Shown: positions 7,459 through 16,623 of the stretch, in pieces | Layout: each line of letters begins with the position of its first letter | Numbering within the stretch: the stretch's first letter is position 1 | DNA from: Variovorax fucosicus | GTDB lineage: Bacteria > Pseudomonadota > Gammaproteobacteria > Burkholderiales > Burkholderiaceae_C | Reading direction: 5' to 3' | DNA: 64,000 bases | Assembly (NCBI RefSeq): GCF_030316825.1 | Contig: NZ_JASZYU010000001.1 | Coordinates: forward strand, 620,001 to 684,000 | Program-made: the position numbers and the translations under genes | The notes under the pieces: generated by a model | What the model was told of the DNA's origin: nothing | The model's database searches: none | Seen by the model: the letters and a program-made list of their open reading frames with translations, nothing else

Positions 7459-8751
7459 ATGAAGCTCGACTCCTACTGGACCGATTCGGCGCCAGCCTTC
7501 GTGCCGGCGACGGCCGAGCTGCCGGCGCAGGTCGATGTCGCGATCGTCGGCGGCGGCTTCACCGGGCTCTCGGCGGCACTGGCGTTCGCGAAGCGCGGTG
7601 CGCGCGTCGCGGTGCTCGAAGCCGGCAGCCGCGTCGCGGCCGAGGCGTCGGGGCGCAACGGAGGGCATGTCAACAACGGCCTGGCGGTCGACTACGCCGA
7701 GGTCGCGGCCAAGGTGGGCGTGGCGCGCGCCCGGGCCTGGTACCACGCCTACGATGCCGCGGTCGACACCGTGGAACGGCTGGTGCGCGAGGAAGCCATC
7801 GACTGCGACTTCATGCGCCACGGCAAGCTCAAGCTGGCGACGCGCCCTCAGCAGTTGGAAACCCTGCAACGCAGCGCGCAGCGGCTGATCGACGATGGCG
7901 TCGACACCGACGTCGAGATCCTCGACGCGGCGCGCGTGCACGGCGAGGTGCAGAGCGAGCGCTTTCACGGTGGGCTGCTCTACAAGCGCAGCGGCCAGAT
8001 GCACATGGGCCGCTTCGCGCAGGGCCTGGCGGGCGCGGCCGAGCGCAGCGGCGCGCAGATTCGTACCGGCACCACCGTGCAGCGCATCGAGCGCCTGGGC
8101 TCGGGCCACGCCCACAAGCTGCACACCAGCCAGGGCACTCTCAAGGCGCAGCAGGTTCTGCTGGCCACAGGTGCCACGCGTCATGGCGGCTACGGCAGCT
8201 TCGGCTGGCTGCGCCGGCGCATCGTGCCGATCGGCAGTTTCATCGTCGTGACCGAGCCGCTCGGCGCGGACCGCGCGCAGGCGCTGCTGTCGGCGCGGCG
8301 TACCTACACCACGGTGGCCAACATCCACCACTACTTCAGGCTCACCACCGACCATCGGCTGGTGTTCGGTGGGCGCGCCCGCTTCGCCATTTCCAGCCCC
8401 CAGTCCGATGCGGCCAGCGGCGAGATCCTGCGGGCCGGGCTGGCCGAGACCTTTCCGCAACTCGGGCCGGTGCGGCTCGACTACTGCTGGGGCGGCCTGG
8501 TCGACATGACGCAGGATCGCCTGCCCCACGCCGGCGAACGCAACGGCCTCTACTACGCGATGGGCTACAGCGGCCACGGCACGCAGATGTCGGTGCACAT
8601 GGGCGAGCGCATGGCCGCCGTGATGGCCGGCGATGCGAACGCCAACCCCTGGGAGGGCCGCAAGTGGCCGGCCATCCCGGGGCACTTCGGACCGCCCTGG
8701 TTCCTGCCGGCGGTTGGCCTCTACTACACGCTCAAGGATCGGCTGGCCTGA
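7459..8751 (+). CDS. FAD-dependent amine/amino-acid oxidoreductase (DAO family, PuuB-like)
   Basis: A 430-residue flavoenzyme. The dinucleotide-binding motif is VAIVGGGFTGLSAALAFAKR near residue 30, followed by ASGRNGGHVNNG, typical of PuuB/gamma-glutamylputrescine-oxidase-like members, and the C-terminal flavin contact YAMGYSGHGTQMS. It probably oxidises a secondary or primary amine group, releasing an aldehyde or keto acid. ATG at 7459 lies 31 bp after the HAD gene. A semialdehyde dehydrogenase at the end of the operon could take the aldehyde product. The substrate is presumably what the downstream ABC transporter imports. Confidence 0.82.
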   Translation: MKLDSYWTDSAPAFVPATAELPAQVDVAIVGGGFTGLSAALAFAKRGARVAVLEAGSRVAAEASGRNGGHVNNGLAVDYAEVAAKVGVARARAWYHAYDAAVDTVERLVREEAIDCDFMRHGKLKLATRPQQLETLQRSAQRLIDDGVDTDVEILDAARVHGEVQSERFHGGLLYKRSGQMHMGRFAQGLAGAAERSGAQIRTGTTVQRIERLGSGHAHKLHTSQGTLKAQQVLLATGATRHGGYGSFGWLRRRIVPIGSFIVVTEPLGADRAQALLSARRTYTTVANIHHYFRLTTDHRLVFGGRARFAISSPQSDAASGEILRAGLAETFPQLGPVRLDYCWGGLVDMTQDRLPHAGERNGLYYAMGYSGHGTQMSVHMGERMAAVMAGDANANPWEGRKWPAIPGHFGPPWFLPAVGLYYTLKDRLA

Positions 8752-8822
8752 GCGCCACCCGCATCACCCTGTTTTCTGTCCCCGAGTTCTTCAACTACAG
8801 GCTTCATCAGGAGTACCCCACC

Positions 8823-10448
8823 ATGAACGACAGCAACGGCACCAAACGCTTCGAATCCCTCGTCGGGCCCGACGAGAGCCTCCGCATGATGGAGTCGCTC
8901 CGGCGCGGCGCCACGCGGCGCGACATCCTCGCGATGCTGATGGCAGGTGGCATGCAGGCCACGCTGGCCGGCGGCCTGGCGACAGCCGCCATGTCCGTGC
9001 ATGCCCAGACGCCCAGGAAGGGCGGGCGCCTCCGGGTGGCCGGCGCGACCGCCGCCGCGACCGACACACTCGATCCGGCCAAGCAGTCGAACCAGACCGA
9101 CTACTCGCGCTGCAACATGATCTACAACGGCCTCACATCGCTCGACGGCAGCCTGACGCCGCAGCCGGCGCTGGCCGAGTCGTTCACCACCAAGGATGCC
9201 AAGACCTGGGTCTTCACGCTGCGCAAGGGCGTGACCTTCCACGACGGCAAGGCGCTCGCGCCGGCCGACGTGGTGTATTCGGTGATGCGCCACAAGGATC
9301 CGGCCGCGGCCTCCAAGGCCAAGGTGCTGGCCGACCAGATCGAAAGCGCCAAGGCCACCGGCCCGAACGAAGTCACCTTCGTGCTCAGCGCGCCGAACGC
9401 CGACCTGCCGGTGATCCTTGGCACCTTCCACTTCCAGATCGTCAAGGACGGCACCACCGACTTCAACGCCGGCATCGGCACCGGGCCCTACAAGCTCAAG
9501 GAATTCAAGCCCGGCGTGCGCTCGCTGATGGTGCGCAACGACGCCTACTGGAAGCCCGGCAAGCCTTACCTCGACGAGATCGAGTTCGTCGGCATCGGTG
9601 ACGAGAGCGCGCGTGTCAACGCCCTGCTCTCGGGCGGCATGGACCTGGTGGGCTCGGTCAACCCGCGTTCGGTGGAGCGCGTGAAGGGAACCCCCGGCTT
9701 CGGCATCTTCGTCACCCAGTCCGGCCAGTACTCCGACCTCGTGATGCGCAAGGACGTGGGCCCCGGCGCCAACCCGGACTTCGTGCTCGGCATGAAGCAC
9801 CTGTTCGACCGCGAGCAGATGAAGAAGACCATCGCGCTCGACTACGCCGTGGTCGCCAACGACCAGCCGATCGACCCGACCAACCGCTTCTACTTCAAGG
9901 ACCTGCCGCAGCGCCCGTTCGACCTCGACAAGGCGAAGTTCCACCTGCAGAAGTCCGGCATCACGGGCAAGGTGCCGATGGTGGCATCACCCGCAGCCCT
10001 CTACTCGGTGGAGATGGCGCTGCTGCTGCAGCAGACGGCGCAGCGCGCAGGTCTGGAGATCGACATCAAGCGCATGCCGGCCGACGGCTACTGGTCGAAC
10101 CACTGGCTCAACAGCCATGTGGGCTTCGGCAACGTCAATCCGCGCCCGAGCGCCGACGTGCTGCTGACGCAGTTCTTCCAGTCGGGTGCGGCGTGGAACG
10201 AGTCGCGCTGGAAGAGCGACAAGTTCGACCAGCTGCTGCTGGCTTCGCGCGCCGAGACCGACCTGGCCAAGCGCAAGCAGATGTACGCCGACATGCAGAC
10301 CATGATCCACCAGGAAGCCGGCATCGGCATCCCGCTGTTCCTCGCGAGCATCGACGGCCACACCTCCAAGCTCAAGGGCCTGTCGCCCATCCCGCTGGGC
10401 GGCCTGATGGGCTACAACTTCGCCGAGAACGTATGGCTGGAGGCGTGA
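8823..10448 (+). CDS. Peptide/opine-type ABC transporter, substrate-binding protein (family 5)
   Basis: A 541-residue periplasmic binding protein of the DppA/OppA class. The N-terminus holds ATRRDILAMLMAGG, a twin-arginine-like motif, then a hydrophobic stretch ending at VHAQ, which suggests Tat export. AGGAG precedes ATG 8823 at good spacing. The mature part starts KGGRLRVAG and contains the family motifs WVFTLRKGVTFHDGK and GTGPYKLKEF. Two permeases and a double ATPase follow, so the transporter is complete. The ligand is unknown; its enzymes suggest an amine or modified amino acid rather than plain peptides. Confidence 0.88.
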   Translation: MNDSNGTKRFESLVGPDESLRMMESLRRGATRRDILAMLMAGGMQATLAGGLATAAMSVHAQTPRKGGRLRVAGATAAATDTLDPAKQSNQTDYSRCNMIYNGLTSLDGSLTPQPALAESFTTKDAKTWVFTLRKGVTFHDGKALAPADVVYSVMRHKDPAAASKAKVLADQIESAKATGPNEVTFVLSAPNADLPVILGTFHFQIVKDGTTDFNAGIGTGPYKLKEFKPGVRSLMVRNDAYWKPGKPYLDEIEFVGIGDESARVNALLSGGMDLVGSVNPRSVERVKGTPGFGIFVTQSGQYSDLVMRKDVGPGANPDFVLGMKHLFDREQMKKTIALDYAVVANDQPIDPTNRFYFKDLPQRPFDLDKAKFHLQKSGITGKVPMVASPAALYSVEMALLLQQTAQRAGLEIDIKRMPADGYWSNHWLNSHVGFGNVNPRPSADVLLTQFFQSGAAWNESRWKSDKFDQLLLASRAETDLAKRKQMYADMQTMIHQEAGIGIPLFLASIDGHTSKLKGLSPIPLGGLMGYNFAENVWLEA

Positions 10449-10451
10449 GCT

Positions 10452-10477
10452 CTCCCCCCAGGCTTGCTCACTTCGTG
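10452..10477 (+). repeat. Fragment of an intergenic C-rich repeat
   Basis: The short gap between the binding-protein and permease genes carries a CTCCCCCCAGGCTTGC-type string. It resembles the first part of the longer repeat at 56492-56580 (CGCCCCCAGGCTGCGCTTCG). From memory, such strings are common between genes in Variovorax and relatives. Only a partial copy is present here. Confidence 0.35.
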
Positions 10478-10488
10478 GGGTCGCTGAC

Positions 10489-11445
10489 ATGAATCAACTG
10501 ATCATCAAGCTTCTCGTCCAGCGCATCGCGCTGGCGCTGCTGTCGCTGCTGGCGGTGTCGGTGATCGTGTTCTCGATCACCGCGGTGCTGCCCGGCGATG
10601 CCGCGCAGGAACAGCTCGGCCAGGACGCCACGCCCGAGGCCGTGGCCGCGCTACGCGCGCAGATGGGGCTGGACGTGCCGGCGCCCGAGCGCTACGCGAA
10701 GTGGCTGCTCGGCATGGTGAAGGGCGACCTCGGCCGCTCCGCGACCACGCAGATGCCGGTGGCCGAACTGGTCGCCAGCCGCCTGCCCAATTCGCTGCTG
10801 CTGGCCGCCGTCACGGCCCTCTTCTCGGTGCCGATCGCGCTGGCGCTCGGTATCGCTTCGGCGGTGTGGCGCGGCTCGTGGTTCGACCGCGCCGCCTCGA
10901 CGACGGCGGTGGGCGTGGTGTCGGTGCCGGAGTTCCTGGTCGCGACGCTGGCGGTGCTGGTGTTCGCGGTACAGCTGCGCTGGCTGCCTGCGCTCTCCTT
11001 CGTCAACGACATCGAGTCGCTGGGCCAGCTGCTGCGCGCCTTCGCGATGCCGGTGCTGGTGCTGTGCTGCGTGATCGTCGCGCAGATGATGCGCATGACG
11101 CGCGCCGCGGTGATCGACCAGCTGGAGGCGCCCTACATCGAGATGGTGCGGCTCAAGGGCGCCTCGCCGATGCGCATGGTGCTGGCGCACGCGCTGCCCA
11201 ACGCGGTGGGGCCGATCGCCAATGCGGTGGCGCTCAGCCTGTCGTACCTGCTCGGCGGCGTGATCATCGTCGAGACCATCTTCAACTACCCGGGCATCGC
11301 CAAGCTGATGGTCGACGGCGTGTCGCAGCGCGACATGCCACTGGTGCAGACCTGCGCCATGATCTTCTGCTGCGCCTACCTGATCCTGGTGACGACCGCC
11401 GACATCTTCGGCATCCTCGCCAACCCGCGGCTGCGGCACCGCTGA
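10489..11445 (+). CDS. Peptide-type ABC transporter permease (DppB-like)
   Basis: A 318-residue inner-membrane permease. It begins with the DppB-type N-terminal helix (about 12-34) and a periplasmic section containing PGDAAQEQLGQ and LGRSATTQMPV. About six membrane segments follow. The coupling loop reads YIEMVRLKGASPMRMVLAHALPNAVGPI, the EAA motif that contacts the ATPase. It pairs with the DppC-like gene 10 bp downstream. Family assignment is firm; the ligand is unknown. Confidence 0.9.
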   Translation: MNQLIIKLLVQRIALALLSLLAVSVIVFSITAVLPGDAAQEQLGQDATPEAVAALRAQMGLDVPAPERYAKWLLGMVKGDLGRSATTQMPVAELVASRLPNSLLLAAVTALFSVPIALALGIASAVWRGSWFDRAASTTAVGVVSVPEFLVATLAVLVFAVQLRWLPALSFVNDIESLGQLLRAFAMPVLVLCCVIVAQMMRMTRAAVIDQLEAPYIEMVRLKGASPMRMVLAHALPNAVGPIANAVALSLSYLLGGVIIVETIFNYPGIAKLMVDGVSQRDMPLVQTCAMIFCCAYLILVTTADIFGILANPRLRHR

Positions 11446-11455
11446 AGGAAGCTTC

Positions 11456-12361
11456 ATGGACACGTCCACATCTTCAACGGCCGGGAGCGCCGCGGCTTCC
11501 CTGGCGCCAGTGCCGCAGGAACGCCGCGGCGGCGCGCGGTCGTGGCTCGGGGGCTTCGGCGTCTCCGGCCTGCTCGGCCTCGCAGTGCTGCTGTTCTGGC
11601 TGCTCGCGGCGCTGCTCGGGCCCTGGCTGCTGTCGCACGGCACGGCGGCCACGGGTACCTCGAACGTCTTCGAGCCGATCAGCGCGAAGCACTGGCTGGG
11701 CACCGACTACCTCGGGCGCGACATGCTGGCGCTCATCATCGAGGGGGCGCGCTACACCATCGGCGTCGCGCTGTTCGCCACGCTGCTGGCCAGCGGAACC
11801 GGCATCACGCTGGCGCTGCTGGCCGCTGCCAGCGGCCGCTGGATCGACGCGGTGCTCAGCCGCGGCCTCGACACGCTGACCGCGATCCCGAGCAAGATGT
11901 TCGCGCTCATCATGGTGGCGGGCTTCGGCTCCTCGGTGCCGATGCTGGTGGTCACGGCGGGCATCATCTACGTGCCGGGCGCCTACCGCATGGCGCGCTC
12001 GCTGGCCGTCAACATCAACGCACTCGACTACGTGACCGTGGCGCGCACGCGCGGCGAAGGCACGCTCTACATCATGCTGCGCGAGATCCTGCCCAACATC
12101 CTGGGCCCGATGCTGGCCGACCTGGGGTTGCGCTTCGTCTACGTCGTGCTGCTGCTGGCAAGCCTGAGCTTCCTGGGCCTGGGCATCCAGCCGCCGGCGG
12201 CCGACTGGGGCTCGCTGGTGCGCGAAAACATTGGTGCGCTGGCCATGGGCGGCGCCTCGGTGATCGTGCCGGCGCTGGCCATCGCGAGCCTGACCATCGC
12301 GGTCAATCTCGTTATCGACAACCTGCCCGGCCGTGCCGCGCGCGAACGAGGAGTACGTTGA
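11456..12361 (+). CDS. Peptide-type ABC transporter permease (DppC-like)
   Basis: A 301-residue inner-membrane permease, partner of the gene before it. It has a Ser/Ala/Arg-rich cytoplasmic N-terminus, a first helix near 37-60, the DppC motif KHWLGTDYLGRDMLALIIEGAR, and five further helices. The coupling motif is YVTVARTRGEGTLYIMLREILPNI. Its stop codon overlaps the ATPase start (TGATG), which suggests translational coupling. Confidence 0.9.
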   Translation: MDTSTSSTAGSAAASLAPVPQERRGGARSWLGGFGVSGLLGLAVLLFWLLAALLGPWLLSHGTAATGTSNVFEPISAKHWLGTDYLGRDMLALIIEGARYTIGVALFATLLASGTGITLALLAAASGRWIDAVLSRGLDTLTAIPSKMFALIMVAGFGSSVPMLVVTAGIIYVPGAYRMARSLAVNINALDYVTVARTRGEGTLYIMLREILPNILGPMLADLGLRFVYVVLLLASLSFLGLGIQPPAADWGSLVRENIGALAMGGASVIVPALAIASLTIAVNLVIDNLPGRAARERGVR

Positions 12362-14022
12362 TGGGCGCACCACTCACTGTCCAGGGCCTCAGCATCTGCG
12401 CCGGCGCGAGCACGCTGGTCGACAACCTGAGCTTCTCCGTGCAGCCCGGCGAAGTACTGGCGCTGATCGGCGAATCGGGTTCCGGCAAGACCACCACCGC
12501 GCTGGCGCTGATGGGCTATGCACGCAGCGGCTGCCGCATATCGGGCGGCCGGGTGCAGATCGGCAACACCGACGTGCTGGCACTCGATGCGGCGCGGCAG
12601 CGCTCGCTGCGTGGCCGCACGGTCTCCTACATTGCGCAGAGCGCGGCGGCCTCCTTCAACCCCTCGCGCACGATCATGGACCAGGTGGTCGAGCCCACGG
12701 TCATCCATGGCCTGTGCAAGCGGGCCGAGGCCGAGGCGAAGGCGGTGCAGCTGTTCCGCGAATTGGCGCTGCCCGATCCGGACAACATCGGCGCGCGCTA
12801 TCCGCACCAGGTCTCCGGCGGCCAGCTGCAGCGGCTGATGGCGGCGATGGCACTGATCGGCGACCCCGACCTGGTGATCCTCGACGAGCCGACCACCGCG
12901 CTCGACGTGACCACGCAGATCGAAGTGCTGCGCGCCTTCCGCCGCGTTGTGCGCGAGCGCCGCGCCACCGCCGTGTACGTGAGCCACGACCTGGCCGTGG
13001 TGGCGCAAATGGCCGACCACATCCTGGTGCTGCGCAACGGCAAGATGAGCGAGCTGAACGCCACCGAGCAGATTCTCTCGGCCCCGGTCGACGACTACAC
13101 GAAGTGCCTGCTGGCGGCCGCGCGGCCCGCGGTGCGCGCGTCGGGCCAGACCTCGGGCGATTCGGCGTTGCTGCTCCACGTGAACGAGCTTTCATGCGGC
13201 TACGGCCCGGTGGACGCGAAAGGCCAACCGGCCAAGCTGATCCTCGAGGACATCAACCTCAAGCTGTACCGCGGGCAGGCCATCGGCGTGATCGGCGAGT
13301 CGGGCTCCGGCAAGACCACGCTGGCACGGGCCGTCGCAGGCCTGCTCAAGCCCAGCCATGGCAGCGTCATGTTCGACGGGCACGCACTCCAGCCCACACT
13401 GCAGCAGCGCAGCCCCGAGGAGCTGCGCCGCATCCAGATCGTCTTTCAGATGGCCGACACGGCGTTGAACCCATCGCAGACCATCTGGCGCATCCTGGCG
13501 CGGCCGCTGCAGTTCTACAAGGGCTTGCGCGGCGAACCGCTCAAGCGGCGCATCCATGAACTGCTCGATCTGGTGAAGTTGCCGCACTCGGTGGCCGACC
13601 GCCTGCCGGGCGGACTCTCGGGCGGGCAGAAACAGCGCGTGAACCTGGCGCGCGCGCTGGCGGCCGAGCCCGACCTGATTCTCTGCGACGAGGTGACCTC
13701 GGCGCTGGACACCGTGGTGGCCGCGGCGGTGCTCGACCTCATGGCCGAGCTGCGGCGCGAGCTCGGCGTGTCCTACCTGTTCATCAGCCACGACCTGCAC
13801 ACCGTGCGTTCGGTGTGCGACGAAATCGTGGTGATGCAGCACGGGCGCAAGCTCTCGCAAGTGGCGCGGGCCGACTACGAGCGCGGGCCGCACCATCCTT
13901 ACTACGAGCTGCTCGCACGCTCCGTGCCCGAGCTGCGCCGCGGCTGGCTGGACGACATGGACCGCGTGGCGGCCACATCGGCGAAAGCAGCCGCCCCATC
14001 AACCCGAGAGGCACTGACATGA
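12361..14022 (+). CDS. Fused two-domain ABC ATPase (DppD-DppF type)
   Basis: A 553-residue cytoplasmic protein carrying both ATPase domains in one chain. Domain one has Walker A GESGSGKT at 38-45, signature VSGGQLQR and Walker B LVILDEPT. Domain two has a second GESGSGKT near 313, signature LSGGQKQR and the Walker B region LILCDEVTSALD. Both are intact, so both sites can hydrolyse ATP. ATG at 12361 overlaps the permease stop, and its own stop overlaps the next start (ATGA). It powers the transporter formed with the two permeases and the family 5 binding protein. Confidence 0.92.
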   Translation: MGAPLTVQGLSICAGASTLVDNLSFSVQPGEVLALIGESGSGKTTTALALMGYARSGCRISGGRVQIGNTDVLALDAARQRSLRGRTVSYIAQSAAASFNPSRTIMDQVVEPTVIHGLCKRAEAEAKAVQLFRELALPDPDNIGARYPHQVSGGQLQRLMAAMALIGDPDLVILDEPTTALDVTTQIEVLRAFRRVVRERRATAVYVSHDLAVVAQMADHILVLRNGKMSELNATEQILSAPVDDYTKCLLAAARPAVRASGQTSGDSALLLHVNELSCGYGPVDAKGQPAKLILEDINLKLYRGQAIGVIGESGSGKTTLARAVAGLLKPSHGSVMFDGHALQPTLQQRSPEELRRIQIVFQMADTALNPSQTIWRILARPLQFYKGLRGEPLKRRIHELLDLVKLPHSVADRLPGGLSGGQKQRVNLARALAAEPDLILCDEVTSALDTVVAAAVLDLMAELRRELGVSYLFISHDLHTVRSVCDEIVVMQHGRKLSQVARADYERGPHHPYYELLARSVPELRRGWLDDMDRVAATSAKAAAPSTREALT

Positions 14023-15107
14023 CCCCCACATTCCGGATTGCACTGATCGCCGGCGACGGCATTGGCAAGGAAGTGATGCCCGAGGGCCTGCGCGTGGTGA
14101 TGGCTGCGGCCGAGCGCTTTGGCTTCGAGCTCGACTGCCGCACCATCGACTGGGCCAGCTGCGACTACTACGCCGAACACGGCCAGATGATGCCGGACGA
14201 CTGGAAGGAACAGCTCAAGGGCGTCGACGCGCTCTACTTCGGCGCTGTCGGCTGGCCCGCGACGGTGCCCGACCATGTGTCGCTGTGGGGCTCGCTGCTC
14301 AAGTTCCGCCGCGAGTTCGACCAGTACATCAACCTGCGCCCGGTGCGCCTGTTCGAGGGCGTGCCCTGCCCGCTCGCCGGCCGCAAACCCGGCGACATCG
14401 ACTACCTCGTGGTGCGCGAGAACACCGAGGGCGAATACACCTCGCTCGGCGGCGTGATGTACGAAGGCACCGAGCGCGAGATCGTGATCCAGGAGTCGGT
14501 GTTTTCGCGCCACGGCACCGACCGGGTACTCCGCTACGCCTACGAGCTCGCCCAGGCGCGCAAGAAAAAGCACCTGACGGTGGCCACCAAGAGCAACGGC
14601 ATCGCGATCAGCATGCCCTGGTGGGACGGCCGCGCCGACACGATCGGCCGCGACTACCCCGAGGTGAAGGTCGACAAGCAGCACATCGACATCCTGTCGG
14701 CGCGCTTCGTGCTGCAGCCCACGCGCTTCGACGTGGTGGTGGCGAGCAACCTGTTCGGCGACATCCTCTCCGACCTCGGGCCCGCGACCACCGGCACGAT
14801 CGGCCTGGCGCCGTCGGCCAACCTCAACCCTGATCGCAAGTTCCCGTCGCTGTTCGAGCCGGTCCACGGATCGGCCCCCGACATCTACGGCCAGAACATC
14901 GCCAACCCGATCGCCATGATCTGGTCGGGCGCGCTGATGCTGGACTTCCTCACGCAAGGCCAGGGCATCGGGCGTGCCGCACACGATGCGATCGTCGCCG
15001 CGATCGAGGCGGTGCTGCGCGAAGGGCCGCTCACGCGCGACCTCGGCGGCACGGCCTCGACAACAGAGCTGGGCATGGCCATTGCCCAGCGCATTTCCGC
15101 TTCCTAA
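14019..15107 (+). CDS. Tartrate dehydrogenase / D-malate dehydrogenase / isopropylmalate dehydrogenase-family enzyme
   Basis: A 362-residue beta-decarboxylating dehydrogenase. It has the family N-terminus IALIAGDGIGKEVMPEG, the catalytic region VVRENTEGEYTSLGG, the metal-site motif SNLFGDILSDLG and the NAD-site PVHGSAPDIYGQNIANP. ASCDYYAEHGQMMPDDWKEQ near the start is like tartrate dehydrogenase (TtuC/DmlA) rather than leucine-pathway LeuB. It oxidises and usually decarboxylates a 2-hydroxy acid using NAD and a divalent metal. The start overlaps the ATPase stop, and the next gene begins 8 bp later, so it belongs to this catabolic operon and is not part of leucine synthesis here. Confidence 0.85.
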   Translation: MTPTFRIALIAGDGIGKEVMPEGLRVVMAAAERFGFELDCRTIDWASCDYYAEHGQMMPDDWKEQLKGVDALYFGAVGWPATVPDHVSLWGSLLKFRREFDQYINLRPVRLFEGVPCPLAGRKPGDIDYLVVRENTEGEYTSLGGVMYEGTEREIVIQESVFSRHGTDRVLRYAYELAQARKKKHLTVATKSNGIAISMPWWDGRADTIGRDYPEVKVDKQHIDILSARFVLQPTRFDVVVASNLFGDILSDLGPATTGTIGLAPSANLNPDRKFPSLFEPVHGSAPDIYGQNIANPIAMIWSGALMLDFLTQGQGIGRAAHDAIVAAIEAVLREGPLTRDLGGTASTTELGMAIAQRISAS

Positions 15108-15115
15108 CCACGACC

Positions 15116-16594
15116 ATGACTCTCACCCTTGACCGCCAGGACTTGATGCCCGGCACCCACCTCATCGGCGCCGAATGGCGCGAGGCGAGCGATGGCCACC
15201 GCCTCGACGTGACCGATCCCGCCACTGACACCGTCTTTGCGAGCGTGCCCGACGGCACGGCCGCCGATGCGCGCGCCGCGGTGGATGCGGCGCATGCCGC
15301 CTTCCCGGCCTGGCGCGCCGTGCCGGCCAAGCAACGCGCGCAGATCCTCAAGCGCTGGAACGACCTGATGGTCGCCCACCAGGACGACCTGGGCCACCTG
15401 ATCTCGCGCGAGCAGGGCAAGCCGCTGGCCGAAGGCAAGGGCGAGGTGCTGTATGCCGCCAGCTATGTCGAATGGTTTGCCGAAGAGGCCACGCGCGCGA
15501 ACGGCGAGGTGATCCCCGCGCCGGTGACGGGCCGGCGCATGATGGCCTTGAAGGAGCCGGTCGGCGTGGTGGCAGCGATCACGCCGTGGAATTTTCCGGC
15601 GGCCATGATCGCGCGCAAGATCGCGCCGGCACTGGCAGCAGGCTGTACCGTGGTGTGCAAGCCAGCCGAAGACACCCCGCTGACCTCGCTCGCGCTCGTC
15701 AAGCTGGCGCAGCAGGCGGGCGTGCCGGCCGGCGTGTTGAACATCGTGACCGCATCGCGCGAGCGCACGCCCGGCGTGGTGGACGCATGGCTCGACGATG
15801 CGCGCGTGCGCAAGATCACGTTCACGGGCTCCACGCCCGTGGGCAAGCATCTGGCGCGGCGCTCGGCCGACACTCTCAAGAAACTGTCGCTCGAACTCGG
15901 CGGCAATGCGCCCTTCATCGTGTTCGACGATGCCGATGTCGATGCCGCGGTCGAAGGGCTGATGGTTGCCAAGTTCCGCAACGGTGGCCAGACCTGCGTG
16001 TGCCCGAACCGCGTCTTCGTGCAGGCCGGCGTGCACGATGCGTTCGTCGAAAAGCTCGGCGCACGGGTCGGCGCACTCCAGGTCGGGCCGGCGACCGAGG
16101 CCGATTCGCAGATCGGACCGATGATCAACGCCCGCGCGGTCGACAAGATCGATCGCCATGTGCGCGACGCCGTCGCTCGCGGCGCGCGCGTGGTCGTTGG
16201 CGGCGAGCGGCTGCGCTCGGCGCGCTGCGACGGCCCGAACTACTACGCGCCCACCGTGCTGGCAAATGCCGACGCGACCATGGAGTGCAGCTGCGAGGAA
16301 ACCTTCGGGCCGGTGGTGCCGGTCACCCGCTTCGAGACCGAGGCCGAGGTGGTCGCCGCCGCCAACGACACGCCCTTCGGCCTGGCCGCCTACTTCTATT
16401 CGACCGACGTGCGCCGCATCGCGCGCGTGGCGGATGCGCTGGAATCCGGCCTCGTCGGCATCAACGAAGGCGCACTGGCGGCCGAGGCCGCGCCCTTCGG
16501 CGGCGTGAAGGAATCCGGCTACGGACGCGAGGGCTCAGTGCACGGCCTCGAAGACTACATGCACATCAAATACGTTTGCCAGGGCCAGCTGTAG
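15116..16594 (+). CDS. NAD(P)-dependent succinate-semialdehyde dehydrogenase-like enzyme (GabD family)
   Basis: A 492-residue aldehyde dehydrogenase of typical GabD length. Catalytic Glu260 is in LELGGNAPFIVFDDADVD and Cys294 in GGQTCVCPNR, 34 residues apart; the Cys-X-Cys at the active site is shared with succinate-semialdehyde dehydrogenases. GRRMMALKEPVGVVAAITPWNFP and the C-terminal GVKESGYGREGS also fit. It closes the operon that begins with the HAD gene. It most likely oxidises the semialdehyde produced upstream; succinate semialdehyde itself is only a guess from the family. Confidence 0.87.
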   Translation: MTLTLDRQDLMPGTHLIGAEWREASDGHRLDVTDPATDTVFASVPDGTAADARAAVDAAHAAFPAWRAVPAKQRAQILKRWNDLMVAHQDDLGHLISREQGKPLAEGKGEVLYAASYVEWFAEEATRANGEVIPAPVTGRRMMALKEPVGVVAAITPWNFPAAMIARKIAPALAAGCTVVCKPAEDTPLTSLALVKLAQQAGVPAGVLNIVTASRERTPGVVDAWLDDARVRKITFTGSTPVGKHLARRSADTLKKLSLELGGNAPFIVFDDADVDAAVEGLMVAKFRNGGQTCVCPNRVFVQAGVHDAFVEKLGARVGALQVGPATEADSQIGPMINARAVDKIDRHVRDAVARGARVVVGGERLRSARCDGPNYYAPTVLANADATMECSCEETFGPVVPVTRFETEAEVVAAANDTPFGLAAYFYSTDVRRIARVADALESGLVGINEGALAAEAAPFGGVKESGYGREGSVHGLEDYMHIKYVCQGQL

Positions 16595-16602
16595 AAGAAA
16601 AG

Positions 16603-16623
16603 GAGCGCGCGGCTTGCGCGCTC
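16603..16623 (-). terminator. Rho-independent terminator of dadA
   Basis: GAGCGCGC and GCGCGCTC form a perfect 8-bp stem with a 5-base loop. On the minus strand it is followed by CCTTTTCTTCT, the U-rich tail needed for termination. The stem overlaps the dadA stop codon (16622-16624), so termination happens right at the end of the gene. On the plus strand there is no T-run, so it would be weak for the operon ending at 16594. Confidence 0.7.
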
